64,000 bases of DNA from Pratylenchus scribneri (Eukaryota > Nematoda > Chromadorea > Rhabditida > Pratylenchidae). Shown here in pieces: positions 38,132 through 49,878 of this stretch. Under the pieces are notes generated by a model. It had not been told where the DNA came from. It ran no database searches and worked only from the letters and a program-made list of their open reading frames with translations. A program made the translations under genes and the position numbers. Numbering within the stretch: the first letter of the stretch is position 1; each line of letters begins with the position of its first letter. The stretch spans positions 248,001 to 312,000 of the forward strand of contig JAQSEB010000116.1 of the NCBI GenBank assembly GCA_030063045.1. Direction: 5' to 3'.

Positions 38132-40829
38132 TCATTCTTCTCCGCCGCCCGAAATTCCCTTGAACATTGCTTTGTATGTGTTTTGTTGTTTTGCCTTCTT
38201 CTCTTTCCTTTTCTGGTCCAATTCCCTTAAAGTGGCTTCGACCAATGCAACTTCTTGGCCCAATTCCAACATTCGCTTCAAATCCGCTTCGGCCTAGAAT
38301 TTGAGTCTCAATATTATTATAAGAAGGTCCTATTTAATTTCTTAGTTTTAAAAATGTTTCCTCCCAAATTTGTACCCACCTCATCCAAATCCCAAGTCTG
38401 CATTCGTGCCTTTGCCCTACGAAACAATGCTTTCCCATTTGTGGGCTCCCTTTTCAGGGCCTCATCCGCGCAATTTGCCGCATCGTAGAATTTGCCAACA
38501 TTCAGGAAGCATTGGGCCAAATTCAAATACAATGGAACATTCCGTCCATCCAATTCCAGCCATTCCGGATCGCCTGGCTTTTCCTTCAGCAACAATTGGT
38601 CCAAAAGGGTCAGTGCCTCCTTGTATTTGTCCGCTGCCTTCGGAAAATCCTTCTATAACCACGGGAATTAAAATAGCTTAATTCTTCTAGCTCTAAGTGA
38701 AGGACTTTCCAATACCGTCCTCATTCTTTTGTTTATAACTCAACGAGGCGATAACTAATCTAATAAGCCGATATACCAATCGAAAGCTTAATCCTTGTCC
38801 TCTAAAAATTGGCTTTAAAATTTTATGAAATTCAACCTTTAAAAAAAAGTTTTCGAATGTAATAAATCCAAATTTTTTGAGGAAAAGTCGTTTATTTAAA
38901 ATTGTTTTACATTTTCAAAAAATTAAGGCCATTTTTTAAAAGACATTAGAGCTTTCGATTGGCACATATATTCTTCGCGGATTGATTGCTTCCGTGTTAA
39001 TCTATGGCAGAAAAATGGTCCATGTATTGAATCGATTTAAACCTGGCAAAATAGTCGATTCCCCTCCTCCTTGAGTCGATCAATCTGTGAGGATCGTTGT
39101 GCCTCATCCAGTTGCCAATTGTCTGCGGAATACCTGTATCCAATTTTAATACAATTCCATACTCCAAGTTCCCCCCATATTCCCTCCGGAGCCACTCAAC
39201 TTGTCATCGAAATAACTTGGCGAAATAACCCAAAAAATAATAAACCAATTATGTATATTTTGGTATCAAATTAAAGAGCGAACCGTTGGCTATCCACATT
39301 GATGTATATTTTATTTAAATTTGTTCAGAATTTGTGTGCCAAAACTGCAAAAAATGATCGTTTCTATGAATTGGGTAAGTTTTCAACGGTTTTGCATACT
39401 CAACTTGGTCAATTCTGGATCAATTTAATTAAATTTATTATCTTAAGATAGCCAGAAGTCTGCTCTTTAATTTGATACTAAAATCATCAAAATTGGCTCT
39501 ATCCTTGATGAATTATTATAAATATTGACAAGTTGAGCCACTTCGCCTTCAATTTCCCCCATTTTCCCCTTTTCTCACTCTTCTGGCCGAAAAACTTTCA
39601 ATAAATGGAGGATCAGCCGTGTTGGCCTTGGCCCTTCCTTCAACATTGCGTCCAGCTCGGGATAGCCCAATTCGGTGACCGCCGCCGCACAATGATGTTT
39701 TTGTGCGTGCTCATATTGACGCGCAAATGTCGGATCGCATTCCGCCCGGGCAATGTCCCTCAGCTTTTTGGCCACCATTGGCAGGGTCAACAGTTCACGT
39801 GGCTCAAACACGTCAAATTGGCTGATCTACACACATTTTTTGGGAATTAATTTAAATTTATATATTCTAATATTTTATTATTATAATTTCTTTAATTTCA
39901 CAATTTCGACTTTTTTTGCCAATAATTCAGCTAATTTTAAGCCAATTCCCTACGCCTTTTATTTGTTTAAGCCGATTTTGATTTTCACTGACAAAAAATA
40001 GTATAAATGGCAAATAGTGTGATCAATTTTCATTTTCCAATTAGTAAGCATTCTAGAGCATTGATTAATGGGCTCATTCGATTCATCATAACCATTTTAG
40101 TTAGGAAAATGTCAATTCTAATTTTAGCCAATTTGATTCATTGTGAAAAAAGGTTAATCCAGTTTAAGACCCAAAATTTTAATTGGCCATAGCTTTGGCA
40201 CAAAGTGAATAAATCCTTTTGATATTGAAATCTAATAAACAAAACCAATTCTAACAAATAGATTGAGGCATAAATCAAGGTTATACGATAACCGTAATAC
40301 GGCTAAAAATCAAAATCAGCCGAAACATGTGCAAATTTCCACTTTAGTCTTTCATATTTCTGGCTAATTCCCTCCCCTATAATAGACCTCATCGACCAGC
40401 ATTGTTTTGAGGCAATCCTCAAAAATGGGCAATTGGAATTTTTTGCCAAAAACCAATTCCAGTGGTTTTCCATATCCATTCGGTGGACCCAATTTGGTGC
40501 TGTCCACACATTTATACGCCGATCTAAGCCAAAAATCCGAAATGTCATTTTTGGGTTTTTCTTGCCTATCTTCCGGGAATATTCGAAGGCGTGCCTCCTC
40601 TGGGTCCATCGTTTCGGCCAAAGATGGCTCCCCGGTTGTTTTTGGTGGCAAAAACACTTCATAGTGGAAAATTGCCTTTGTGTCCTTTGAATAGTCCGGC
40701 AATTCGCCTAATTTTTAAAGGGCTGATGGTGGAATTGGCTGAATATTATTTTGTACCTTTTCCTGCACTTAAAATTTTCTTCAAAGTTGTAAGCCGAGGA
40801 CCTCGCAAATTTCCCTCCAAATTGGCCAT
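38132..40829 (-). CDS. aipr-1: AIP-related FKBP-like/TPR co-chaperone
   Basis: Orthologue of AIP, an Hsp90-associated immunophilin-like protein that in vertebrates binds the aryl hydrocarbon receptor. Six exons join into 388 residues: 40757-40829, 40388-40707, 39579-39826, 39133-39043 (minus order), 38380-38652 and 38132-38293. The N-terminal FKBP-like domain contains ELPDYSKDTKAIFHYE, KPLELVFGKKFQLPIFE and SQFDVFEPREL, matching the order in human AIP. The C-terminal TPR region has LKEEGNRLF, then LLDQLLLKEKPGDPEW, then NGKALFRRAKA, followed by a charged capping helix. A family-A repeat is in intron 4 and a family-C repeat in intron 3. The start is 223 bp from the divergent gpb-2 start, so the two may share a promoter. 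Confidence 0.93.
38722..39018. repeat. Family-A palindromic MITE-like element, copy 15
   Basis: Left tip CATTCTTTTGTTTATAACTC; the right arm is diverged. aipr-1 intron 4. Confidence 0.75.
39235..39535. repeat. Family-C dispersed repeat, copy 3
   Basis: Inverted arms GGTATCAAATTAAAGAGC and GCTCTTTAATTTGATACTA, with TTGGCTATCC opposite GATAGCCAGAAG. aipr-1 intron 3. Confidence 0.8.
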
Positions 40830-41052
40830 ATTTTCCTCCGACAAAAATACTTTTTGGATGGAATATCAGCTTAAGCCGACATTTTCTTTCCTTTCAATGG
40901 CCCATTGGAGGAATTCGTTTCGACGCAAAAATTGGGTCGATAAAATGCACTAAATATTCCAATATATTCAGCTTTTTGTCCATTTTTGCAAATAATTCCA
41001 AAAAAATTATTCCCATCCAATAGTCTAAATTTGGCAATCGTCTCCCAAAAGA
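40830..41052. promoter_or_regulatory. Candidate bidirectional promoter, aipr-1 / gpb-2
   Basis: Only 223 bp separate the two divergent start codons (40829 on minus, 41053 on plus). No specific motif is claimed; the inference rests on spacing and orientation. Confidence 0.4.
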
Positions 41053-44000
41053 ATGGTCGACGATGCGAGTGCCAGGTTTAGGAGAGAAAAATTCCAAAAA
41101 TAAGTGAAAATTTATTAAAGGATTGGCAGCGATCCAATTGAAGTGTTGGCCCGAGAGGCGGAGGAATTGCGCCAAAAATTGGAAGCGGAAAGGCAGAAGC
41201 TGAATGACATTCCAAGTATTTGGGGAAATTCGACAAATTCATAACCAAATTGTTGAGAAAATTACTTGAGGGAGTTTGGAAAATTCAAATTAGCCAAAAT
41301 TTACTAGATTTGTAATTAAATTTAGGTTTAATGAATGGAATGGAGTTGGATTGGATTACTTTTTTTTATCTAATTTTACTTAAATCAACTTCTATAATTT
41401 CATATCTCTCAAACGTACGGGGTCGAGTCCTGAATAGACAAAGGGCAGTGCAAATGTGGTCATGTCCTGAATAGTGCAAATGTGGGTGTTTTCGACTTCT
41501 AATAAATCAGTAAACGGTTTTAGACCCCAAAAACTTTATACCATTTTGTAGATCTCATCGAGACGCGTCGAATGGTATATAATTTGTCATGGTTTGGCCA
41601 AAAAATAAAGAGTTAAACCATTTAAACCCATATTTTTAAGTTTTTGGTTTTAAACTCTAATTTTGACCAAAGCATGACAAATTATATACCATTCGATGCG
41701 TCTTGATGAAATCTACAAAATGGTATAAGGTTTGTAGAGTCTAAAACGGTTTACTGATTTATTAGAAGTCGAAAACGCTCACATTTGCACTATTCAGGAC
41801 ATGACCACATTTGCACTATTCAGGACATGACCACTTTTGCACTATTCAGCAGGAGTTGACATAGCACCCTCTCAAATGACCCTCATAATAGAGAAATGGT
41901 TTATAATAAATTGAGGCACTTGTTGAGTTTAGGTCCCTTTTTTAGGGTCCCCATCAGATTTAGTATAAGGTTATTAGGGATAGTTACGGATATGATGGGG
42001 TAAAAATCATCTCACGTAGTCCCTAACCCTAACAACCAAAGGGGGGACCCTACACTTTTATCTTTTACCCTTCTCACGAAAAAGGGGGACTTAATAAGTT
42101 CAACAAGTGTCCAAATTGCTTTAATGCCATTAATTTTGATTGGAATGAAAATAAGGGAAAGGGGATAGGCCATTGACTACAATAATAAAATATAGCGGTA
42201 AGGTATGGTATGGGATGGATCAAATTAGTAAATAACCCTTCGGCAATTTAATCCCCTATCAATTAAAGTCCAAGTGGCAGCCGAACGCCTTGAACCGTTG
42301 GCCCAACTGAATGTAAAGCAGCGTCGCGTGCTGAAAGGGCATGCAAGCAAGGTTGTCGGCATATTAAATAAGATATGGATTAGTTTGTGTGTTTGAAGGT
42401 GCTTTGCATGGATTGGTCCCAGGACAAACGGCACATTGTCAGTTCGTCGCAGGATGGCAAAGTGATCGTTTGGGATGGGTTCACCACCAACAAAGAGCAT
42501 GCACTCACAATGCCCACCACTTGGGTATAATTCTATGAATTATTTGTGTAGTTTGAGATTTGTGGAATAGAAAAAATTCATGACAAAATAATTTTAAGAG
42601 ATATTCTTTTTCCTTTAAATATCAAAGACATTCATAAAGTTTGCGTGGTCATCAAATATGTAAACATAATTGGTTATTGCTTATTGGCCCATAGCTCAGC
42701 GAGGCTATAGCCAATTTTGGAAAGCGATATATCAATTTAAAGCTTAAAGTGCCCCCTAAAAAGTGGCAATATTATCATTTTTAAACTTTACTATTAAAAT
42801 AGTTAAAAGTGTGATAAATTAGAATGAGAATAAAATTCGACTTCTATGGGGAAAATGCATCTTTTCTCAAAAAGTTTTCAAAATTAATACAATTTAATTA
42901 AGCCATTTTGTAGAGGAAAATCAGCCCTTTCCAAGGATATATAGCCTTCCTAGATTGGCCATTGCATATTTGAGAGATATTGGCCAAAAACCGATGCCAG
43001 CATTCAATCGGGGCAATCAATTTTCCATTCAAAAATTGACTTTTTTTATTTAAAATATTTCTCAAAAAATATAACAAAATTTGCATAGAAACTTTGTCCA
43101 CCTAAATTGCCTAAAACACTTCGATTGGAATTTGAAGGTGATGGCCTGCACATTTGCGCCCAGTGGCCAAATGATCGCTTGCGGCGGTTTGGACAATAAA
43201 TGTTCGGTGGTGGCGCTCAGTTTCGATGAGGACATTTTGCAGAAGAAAAGGACGGTGGCCACACACACTTCCTATATGAGTTGTTGCACATTCATTCGAT
43301 CCGACAATTTGGTCGGTATCAGTATCCAATCTGAAGATTATGGGAGAATGGCACAATTTACTAGAGTCAATTTGCAAAAGATTTTAATTAAGCTAAAGCC
43401 AAATTGATTGGATTTCGAGATTTAGGACTAATTTTAGGTTAAATGTATAGTTCAAAATTATGATTAAAAATCGGGATTTAATCTAAGCCTTTGACCTAGA
43501 AAATGATCTTTGAATTGACCCCCAAAATTCAAGAAAAGGCTTTTAGCTTTTCTCTCAAATTTTTCATCTTATTATTTCAGTTGTTGACTGGAAGCGGTGA
43601 TTCCACCTGCGCAATGGTTCAAAATATATATATTCCACAAAATTGATTAAATCATAAAATTTTTAGTGGGACGTGGAAAGTGGCCAAATGATCCAAAATT
43701 TCCATGGCCATTTGGGCGATGGTCAGCCACCAAACCATCCATTATTCATCTTAAACTAATTTATTTTGCAGTTTTTGCCGTCGATATTCCAAAATCTGAT
43801 ACTGGCAATATTTTCATTTCCGGAGTGAGTTATTTATATTAATGGCCATTTACTACCTAAATTTGTGTCATTGGCAAATATCTTAGCTATCCAAAATACA
43901 AATTTTATGCCATTTAATTAATCTTTACCTTGAGGACATTTTAATATTAAACATTGTCATAAAATTTTGGCCATATAACAAAAACTGTTCAATTTTGGCC

Positions 44001-46146
44001 CATTTAGCCACTCAATGGCCATAATTTTCTTTCAATTTCAATCAAAATCCATTAATTCTTTCCTTAATTAGTTCATCCCAATCTTGGCCTGAAATGATAT
44101 AAATTTGTCGGTACTTTCCCATTATCTGGGGGGCAAAGTCATTATCTGGGGGGCAGGGTCAAAATCTGGGGGGCAGGGTCAATATCTGTGGGGCAACGGG
44201 CAAGACCTATAATATATAATAAGATGATTAGGAAGATGATTTCGACTTCTTCTTCTTCATCATCATCTTCATCATCATCATCATCTTCGTCATCTTCGTC
44301 ATCTTCATCATCATCATCTTCTTCTTCATCTTCTTCCTCATCTTCATCATCTTCTTCTTCATCATCATCTTCTTCATCATCATCTTCGTCATCATCATCA
44401 TCATCTTCGTCATCATCATCATCATCTTCATTTTCATCATCTTCTTCATCATCATCATCATCTTCTTCTTCATCTTCTTCTTCATCTTCATCATCTTCTT
44501 CTTCATCATCATCATATTCTTCATCATCATCATCTTCTTCTTCATCTTCTTCTTCATCTTCATCATCTTCTTCTTCATCATCATATTCTTCATCATCATC
44601 ATCATCTTCTTCTTCATCTTCTTCTTCATCTTCATCATCTTCTTCTTCATCATCATATTCTTCATCATCATCATCATATTCATCATCATCATATTCTTCA
44701 TCATCATATTCTTCATCATCTTCATCATCTTCTTCATCATCATCATCTTCTTCATCATTTTACATCAAAATCATATTCCTAATCATCCTATTATATATTA
44801 TAGGTCTTGCCCGTTGCCCCACAGATATTGACCCTGCCCCCCAGATTTTGACCCTGCCCCCCAGATAATGACCCTGCCCCCCAGATAATGACTTTGCCCC
44901 CCATATAATGGGAAAGTACCAATTTGTCCAACTTTAATATTAATTGAAAAATTGATTTGGTGCCAAAAATAAAAATTCATTTCCAAATAATTTTCTTTCA
45001 TCTCCATTTTTGAACTACCGTATTTTTTATTAGCCCCTTTCAATTTGAAACTTCCTCTATGTAGAGATTCTCTTAAATTAAGCCTTAAAAGTTAAAAATG
45101 ATATTCCTTTCCTCCATAAAATAGGGCGCTGATCGACATGCCCTCGTTTGGGACATTCGCAGTGGGCAATGTGTCCAAAGTTTTGAAGGCCACGAGGCCG
45201 ACATCAACACAATTCGATTCCATCCAAATGGAGACGCATTTGCGACTGGATCCGATGATGCTTCCGTACAAAAATCAGACATTTTTCAATTTATCCACCT
45301 TTTTTTTGCAGTGTCGCCTATATGATTTACGAGCGGATCGGCAAGTTTGCGTCTATGAGAAGGAGTCCATCCTCTTTCCGGTTTGTATATAATAAAACCC
45401 TAATTAAATTATGAGGCCATATATGGAAATTATTGGGGAAAAGCTAAAAATTGGCAATAAAAACTTAATTAGCTGTTTGCTAATTTTTTTTTGACAAATT
45501 ACTGTATGATTAGAATTACTAATTCTGCCCCTCAATTAGCGATTTTAATAGAAAGTAGAATTAGAAATAATATTTTTACTATAATTTTTGGCCATTTTTA
45601 TTTTAGAAAAATTCAAAAAAATTCTAAATTGTCATTTTTAGAAAGAATTAGGAATAGTTGAGATTCGGAATCATAAAGAAGTCATCAAATTTATCAAATT
45701 CTATGACAAATAAAATGTTAATTGTTATATACGAAAATGTTAAATTTCAGCACCAAAAGTTTTTTTGGCAAATTAAGCAATTCCATATTATCTTCTCATG
45801 GAATTTTAAGTTTATTTAATCATCCCAAACATTTTTCAGGTAAACGGTGTCGACTTCTCTGTCAGCGGTAAATTCATATTCAACATTTCTCCTATAATTC
45901 ATCATATTCCCCCAAGGGCGAATTCTGTTCGCCGGCTATGGCGATTATCGAGTCGGCGTTTGGGACACGCTGAAATGTGTTCGGCAACTGATTTTGTATG
46001 GTCACGAAAATCGAATTTCCTGTTTGCGAACCAGTCCGGATGGGACGGCCATTTGTACGGCCTCATGGGATACAACAATTCGGGTGGGTATATAATGGAA
46101 ATTTGGCCATAAAAACAATGGAATTTATTCACAGATTTGGGCGTAA
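41053..46146 (+). CDS. gpb-2: G-protein beta subunit, G-beta-5 class
   Basis: G-beta-5 pairs with R7-family RGS proteins and shapes G alpha o/q signalling in neurons and muscle. Thirteen exons give 350 residues, close to the 353 of the short human form: 41053-41075, 41130-41215, 42269-42351, 42399-42524, 43138-43311, 43581-43616, 43667-43721, 43772-43824, 45125-45265, 45312-45380, 45840-45867, 45917-46083 and 46135-46146. An N-terminal coiled coil ([19 protein letters not shown]) precedes seven WD repeats. Diagnostic stretches are [43 protein letters not shown] and [10 protein letters not shown]. The last exon encodes only IWA-stop, as in family members ending VWA. Intron 8 carries a microsatellite framed by a long inverted repeat, intron 2 carries two further inverted-repeat elements, and intron 4 a family-A copy. 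Several WD-repeat exons are very short (28-55 bp). Confidence 0.96.
41443..41850. repeat. About 400-bp palindromic element with family-B-like core
   Basis: Outer arms repeat GTGCAAATGTGGTCATGTCC and its complement, then CGACTTCTAATAAATCAGTA and its complement. The inner part (41545-41735) carries the family-B ATTATATACCATTCGATGCG block in inverted form. It lies in gpb-2 intron 2. Confidence 0.85.
41915..42112. repeat. Short inverted-repeat element with CACTTGTTGA tips
   Basis: Left tip CACTTGTTGAGTTTAGGTCCC, right tip GGGACTTAATAAGTTCAAC and CAAGTG. The interior is imperfectly palindromic, with GGGTCCCC opposite GGGGGACCC. gpb-2 intron 2. Confidence 0.75.
42676..42996. repeat. Family-A palindromic MITE-like element, copy 16
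   Basis: Left arm TTGGCCCATAGCTCAGCGAGG; the right arm ends GAGATATTGGCC. gpb-2 intron 4. Confidence 0.8.
44111..44920. repeat. Microsatellite bracketed by long inverted repeat
   Basis: Arms of about 125-160 bp (44111-44240 and 44757-44920) are near-perfect complements, containing tandem ATCTGGGGGGCAGGGTC-like units and a CCTATAATATATAATA block. Between them lies about 520 bp of TCA/TCT trinucleotide repeat. The resulting poly-Ser open frame is not a gene: both the arms and the array sit inside gpb-2 intron 8. Confidence 0.93.
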
Positions 46147-46566
46147 AATTGTTCTCAAAAGGAGCTTCGAATCTCTACAATGGAAAATAATGTTCTTCTC
46201 ATTCCATAATAAAAATTATTATAAAATCCCATTTTAACACCCAAAATCTTAATCTTTTCATTATGGCCAATTCCTCTGCTATATTTGGCCAAATTTTTGA
46301 ATTAAAATTGCCGTCAATTTCATTGTATTTCCCGTTTCCCCTAATCTCCCCCTTCTTCTTATCCCTAGTCATAAATATTTTTAAATTTATAATTAGCTTT
46401 ATTTTCGGATTGCATAAATTTAAATTGAACATTTAATTGGATTTTTAATATATTTTAAAATGTTAAATTTAATTAGCTTTATTTTCTGAATAAATTTAAT
46501 AAAATAATTAATTGGTGGAATGCATAATGCAATATCATAATCATAATTTCATATAATTTTCTAATA

Positions 46567-48099
46567 TTATTTGCCACTTTTCTTTGGCAATGGACGGGCG
46601 GGATTGCCGACCACCGTTTCGCCTTTGGCCACATCCCGGGTTACAACAGTACCAGCCCTGGAATAATAAACTCATTTTAAATTAATTAAAATAGAGTTCA
46701 GTGAAATTTATATACTTAATTTTTGGGCACAAAATCAACTTTTTCTATTGATAATTTTGGCTAATTTTATATGCTTGAATTAATTAAAGGAAAAAAATTA
46801 ACGGAATAGCTTACTTCAAGTGGATAAAAGTTTTATTAATAGGTTTAAAAATTTCTGAAATATTAACCAAAGTGCTCAAATGAAGTCAGCCCAAAATGTA
46901 CCCCAAATTTCCCGCAATTTCCAATTCCCAACCCACCCAATGATGGAATTATCTTCGATTCGAACACCCGGCAAAATGATGGCTCCGCCCCCAATCCACA
47001 CATTTTGGCCAATCCAAATTGGCTGTCCAAATTCCCATTGCTGTTGGCGTTGCTCGAAGTCGCGAGGATGGTCTGCTGTGTAAATTTGGACTCCGGGCCC
47101 AAGAAAAGTGTTATCGCCAATATCAATTCGACAAACATCCAAAAAGCAGCAATTATAATTGATGAAAACATTTTTGCCCAAATGCAAATTGATACCTGGA
47201 ATTCATCGATTTTTGGGTTTATACAAATCAATTTTTCTATTAGATAATTTAGAATGCCGAATTTATGTCATTATATAGGCCCTATTTGGAATGAATAGAG
47301 AAAGAATTTGTCCATGTCAATAATGCCGAAAGGCTTCTCCTATTCATCCTACTGTACCTCCAATTTTTCCTAATCGCCCTGTCATCCTATCAATCAAATA
47401 TTGCCCCAATGTGCCTTTTTAAAACCGCTTTTTTCCCAAAAAAATGTTCACTTTTCCCAACCCATTTGCGACGTTCTGTTACCAACATTTTTCCGCACAA
47501 CAGATAATAAAGTCTAGTCCAACTAAACCCAATCCCCTTTCTTTGGCCACTGGGGGCTTAAGCTCCCGGCGAAGGTCCGGGGTGAGAGCTTATTAGGTCC
47601 ATTCTCGCCCCGAATAACTCTAGTACCGGGAATAAGGGCTATAAGAATTATTGGATTTGCAAAAAGTTATGACTAAAAAGCTGCAAAATGGGCTAAAATC
47701 CGACAGCAGTTTTTATTTCTTGGTCATATATTTCCGTCTAATAAAATTCGATCTATCATTTTGATATTAAAATATGTTTCATAACTTAATTCTTAATGAT
47801 AAAACCCAATCCAATATTCCATAATTCCAACCATAATCGATAAAGAATGGGGGAAACAATTCGACTCCATCGGCCACTGTGCCAATTCGCTCTTTGAGCA
47901 ATGCCAGTCGCTCGGCTGGTTCCAACCCAATGCTAACATTGAACCGTGCCATCCATTTCTTTGTTGTTTCCATTTCTTTTTGGCATTTCGCATCCTTTGC
48001 AATGTACAATTCCCCATCCAACATTCTTTGGAACATTGGCTTATTTGGGTCGGCGGAATGTTGGCCAAATTGTTTTTTGGTAGAATCGCTGGAGGACAT
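46567..48099 (-). CDS. nodL: NodL/LacA/maltose-O-acetyltransferase family protein, likely of bacterial origin
   Basis: Hexapeptide-repeat acetyltransferase that in bacteria transfers acetyl from acetyl-CoA to sugars or chito-oligosaccharides (Nod factors for NodL). Three exons, 47832-48099, 46937-47195 and 46567-46657, join with GT-AG introns into 205 residues, the normal bacterial length. The N-terminal Mac domain (MFQRMLDGELYIAKD) is followed by left-handed beta-helix repeats (INLHLGKNVFINYNCCFLD, RIDIGDNTFLGPGVQIY), the catalytic-His region TADHPRDFEQR, and the C-terminal WIGQNVWIGGGAIILPGVRI and VGNPARPLP motifs. No family copy is known to me in C. elegans, whereas nodL-like genes have been reported in root-knot nematodes as horizontal transfers. 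Nematode flanking genes (gpb-2, CEP104-like) and two introns argue against contamination. Substrate in the worm is unknown. Confidence 0.92.
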
Positions 48100-48413
48100 T
48101 TTATTGTGAAGGCAAATAAAATAATAAAATGTGGAATTGGAATTGGTGGAAAAAGTAAAATATATAAAGCGGAGAGAGCAGCGAAGAAAAATGTGGGTTA
48201 TGCTTTTTCGTTGCTGCGAAAGACTAAAGATTAAACTAGAAAAAAAGGGAAATGGCCACGTCAGCTTTACGTCAAATGACTAATTGATAAGCCTGATCAG
48301 TGATCATGATCATAAAAGAGCGAAGAATACGAATATATGGAATTAAAATGACAAAAAAAGTTACAAAAATATGAAAATAAAATCTTTAAAATTTCGCCCA
48401 TTCATTTTTCTGC

Positions 48414-48776
48414 TCAATCACTGTCACTATCTTCAGCCGGACCCCGACGACTGATTCGCACATTCCGTTGGATGGCCTTAACTCGTCTTTCATGGTTCAA
48501 TCGACGTACAGCAGCCCTCAAATGGTGGACATCCAAAGCCCGGATTTGGGGCAAGCCAGCAGAGGAGGAAGAGCGGGAGCCAATTGGTGGCAAGCCGAAT
48601 TGGCCATCCAAAATGCTGCCGGATTGTTGTTGGCGCCATTCACCGGGATGATAGTTGCGGTATACTCGATTGGTGCGAAAGGGCATAGCCGTGGAGACGG
48701 AGGCCAATGTCTTGAATAGGAGGAGGAAAAATGTATGAACAATTTGACAGATAAAAACAAATTTGGATATGGCCAA
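48414..48776 (-). CDS. Small secreted-protein candidate, 120 residues
   Basis: Single-exon frame starting at 48776. Residues 1-30 form a credible signal peptide (basic start, hydrophobic FVFICQIVHTFFLLLF, small residues before a VSTA-like cleavage point). The mature part of about 90 residues is Arg/Ser-rich with HHLRAAVRRLNHERR and an acidic EDSDSD end. No cysteines follow the signal, so it is not a disulfide-rich peptide. Arg-Arg pairs could be processing sites, but no repeated neuropeptide is seen. Codon use resembles neighbouring genes (TTG, GCC, CGC). Function unknown. Confidence 0.55.
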   Translation of the reverse strand: MAISKFVFICQIVHTFFLLLFKTLASVSTAMPFRTNRVYRNYHPGEWRQQQSGSILDGQFGLPPIGSRSSSSAGLPQIRALDVHHLRAAVRRLNHERRVKAIQRNVRISRRGPAEDSDSD

Positions 48777-49878
48777 TTTTGGTTCTTTATAAATCCTAAA
48801 AAACTATATCTTTTCAAACTAATTTGATGATAACATTAATAACCAATTATCTATCGAATGGTATATTTCTTAATAGATGTCGCATCAACATTTAAAATGG
48901 AATAAATATAAATATATTTTCTATTTCTAGGATAATGCTTATTAGTTTTTCTGTTTTAATTCTGAATTTCTAACAAATACTTTCCGAATAATGCTTATTT
49001 TCTTCCGGGTTAGATTTGTTTTTCTTTCCGGAAAGTTTTAATCTAAGTTCTTTCCGGAAAGTTTTAATCTAAGTTCTTTCCGGAAAGTTTTAATCTAAGT
49101 TCTTTCCGGAAAGTTTTAATCTAAGTTCTTTCCGGAAAGTTTTAATCTAAGTTCTTTCCGGAAAGTTTATTTTTCTTTCCGGAAAGTTTTAATCTAAGTT
49201 CTTTCCGGAAAGTTTATTTTTCTTTCCGGAAAGTTTTAATCTAAGTTCTTTCCGGAAAGTTTATTTTTCTTTCCGGAAAGTTATAATCTAAGTTCTTTCC
49301 GGAAAGTTTATTTTTCTTTCCGGAAAGTTTTAATCTAAGTTCTTTCCGGAAAGTTTATTTTTCTTTCCGGAAAGTTTTAATCTAAGTTCTTTCCGGAAAG
49401 TTTATTTTTCTTTCCGGAAAGTTTTAATCTAAGTTCTTTCCGGAAAGTTTATTTTTCTTTCCGGAAAGTTTTAATCTAAGTTCTTTAAGGAAAGTTTATT
49501 TTTCTTTCCGGAAAGTTTTAATCTAAGTTTTTTTCGGAAAGTTTTAATCTAAGTTCTTTCCGGAAAGTTTTAATCTTAGTTCTTTCCGGAAAGTTTTAAT
49601 CTTAGTTCTTTCCGGAAAGTTTTAATCTACGTTCTTTCCGGAAAGTTTTAATCTTATTAGTGCTTTCCGAAAAGTTTATTTTTCTTTCTGGTTAGATTTG
49701 TGCTTCATTTTGGAAATGTGTAAAACATTTTTTTTAAATTTTTAGACTTAATTGCCTTAATTTTTTACATTTCAAGCTGTTCCCAGCTTTTTCCTCAATT
49801 CTACATCAAATCAGAGACTACGATAACTGCTTTTCTTCTAAATTTGATTGACACAATTTTGCCTATGGCTCCCTCATT
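48777..49878. other. Intergenic region with second TTCCGGAA array
   Basis: Holds minisatellite array 2 and AT-rich flanks. No gene seen. Confidence 0.7.
49005..49700. repeat. TTCCGGAA minisatellite array 2
   Basis: Same two unit types as the array at 5035-5795, here with longer stretches of strict alternation between the two spacers. Flanks share the GGTTAGATTTGT block with array 1, so the two arrays belong to one dispersed element. Confidence 0.95.

Noticed and set aside
44188..44868. Open frame of 226 residues rich in serine
   Set aside because: It is a trinucleotide microsatellite inside a gpb-2 intron; the opposite strand is equally open, and no family or splice logic supports coding.
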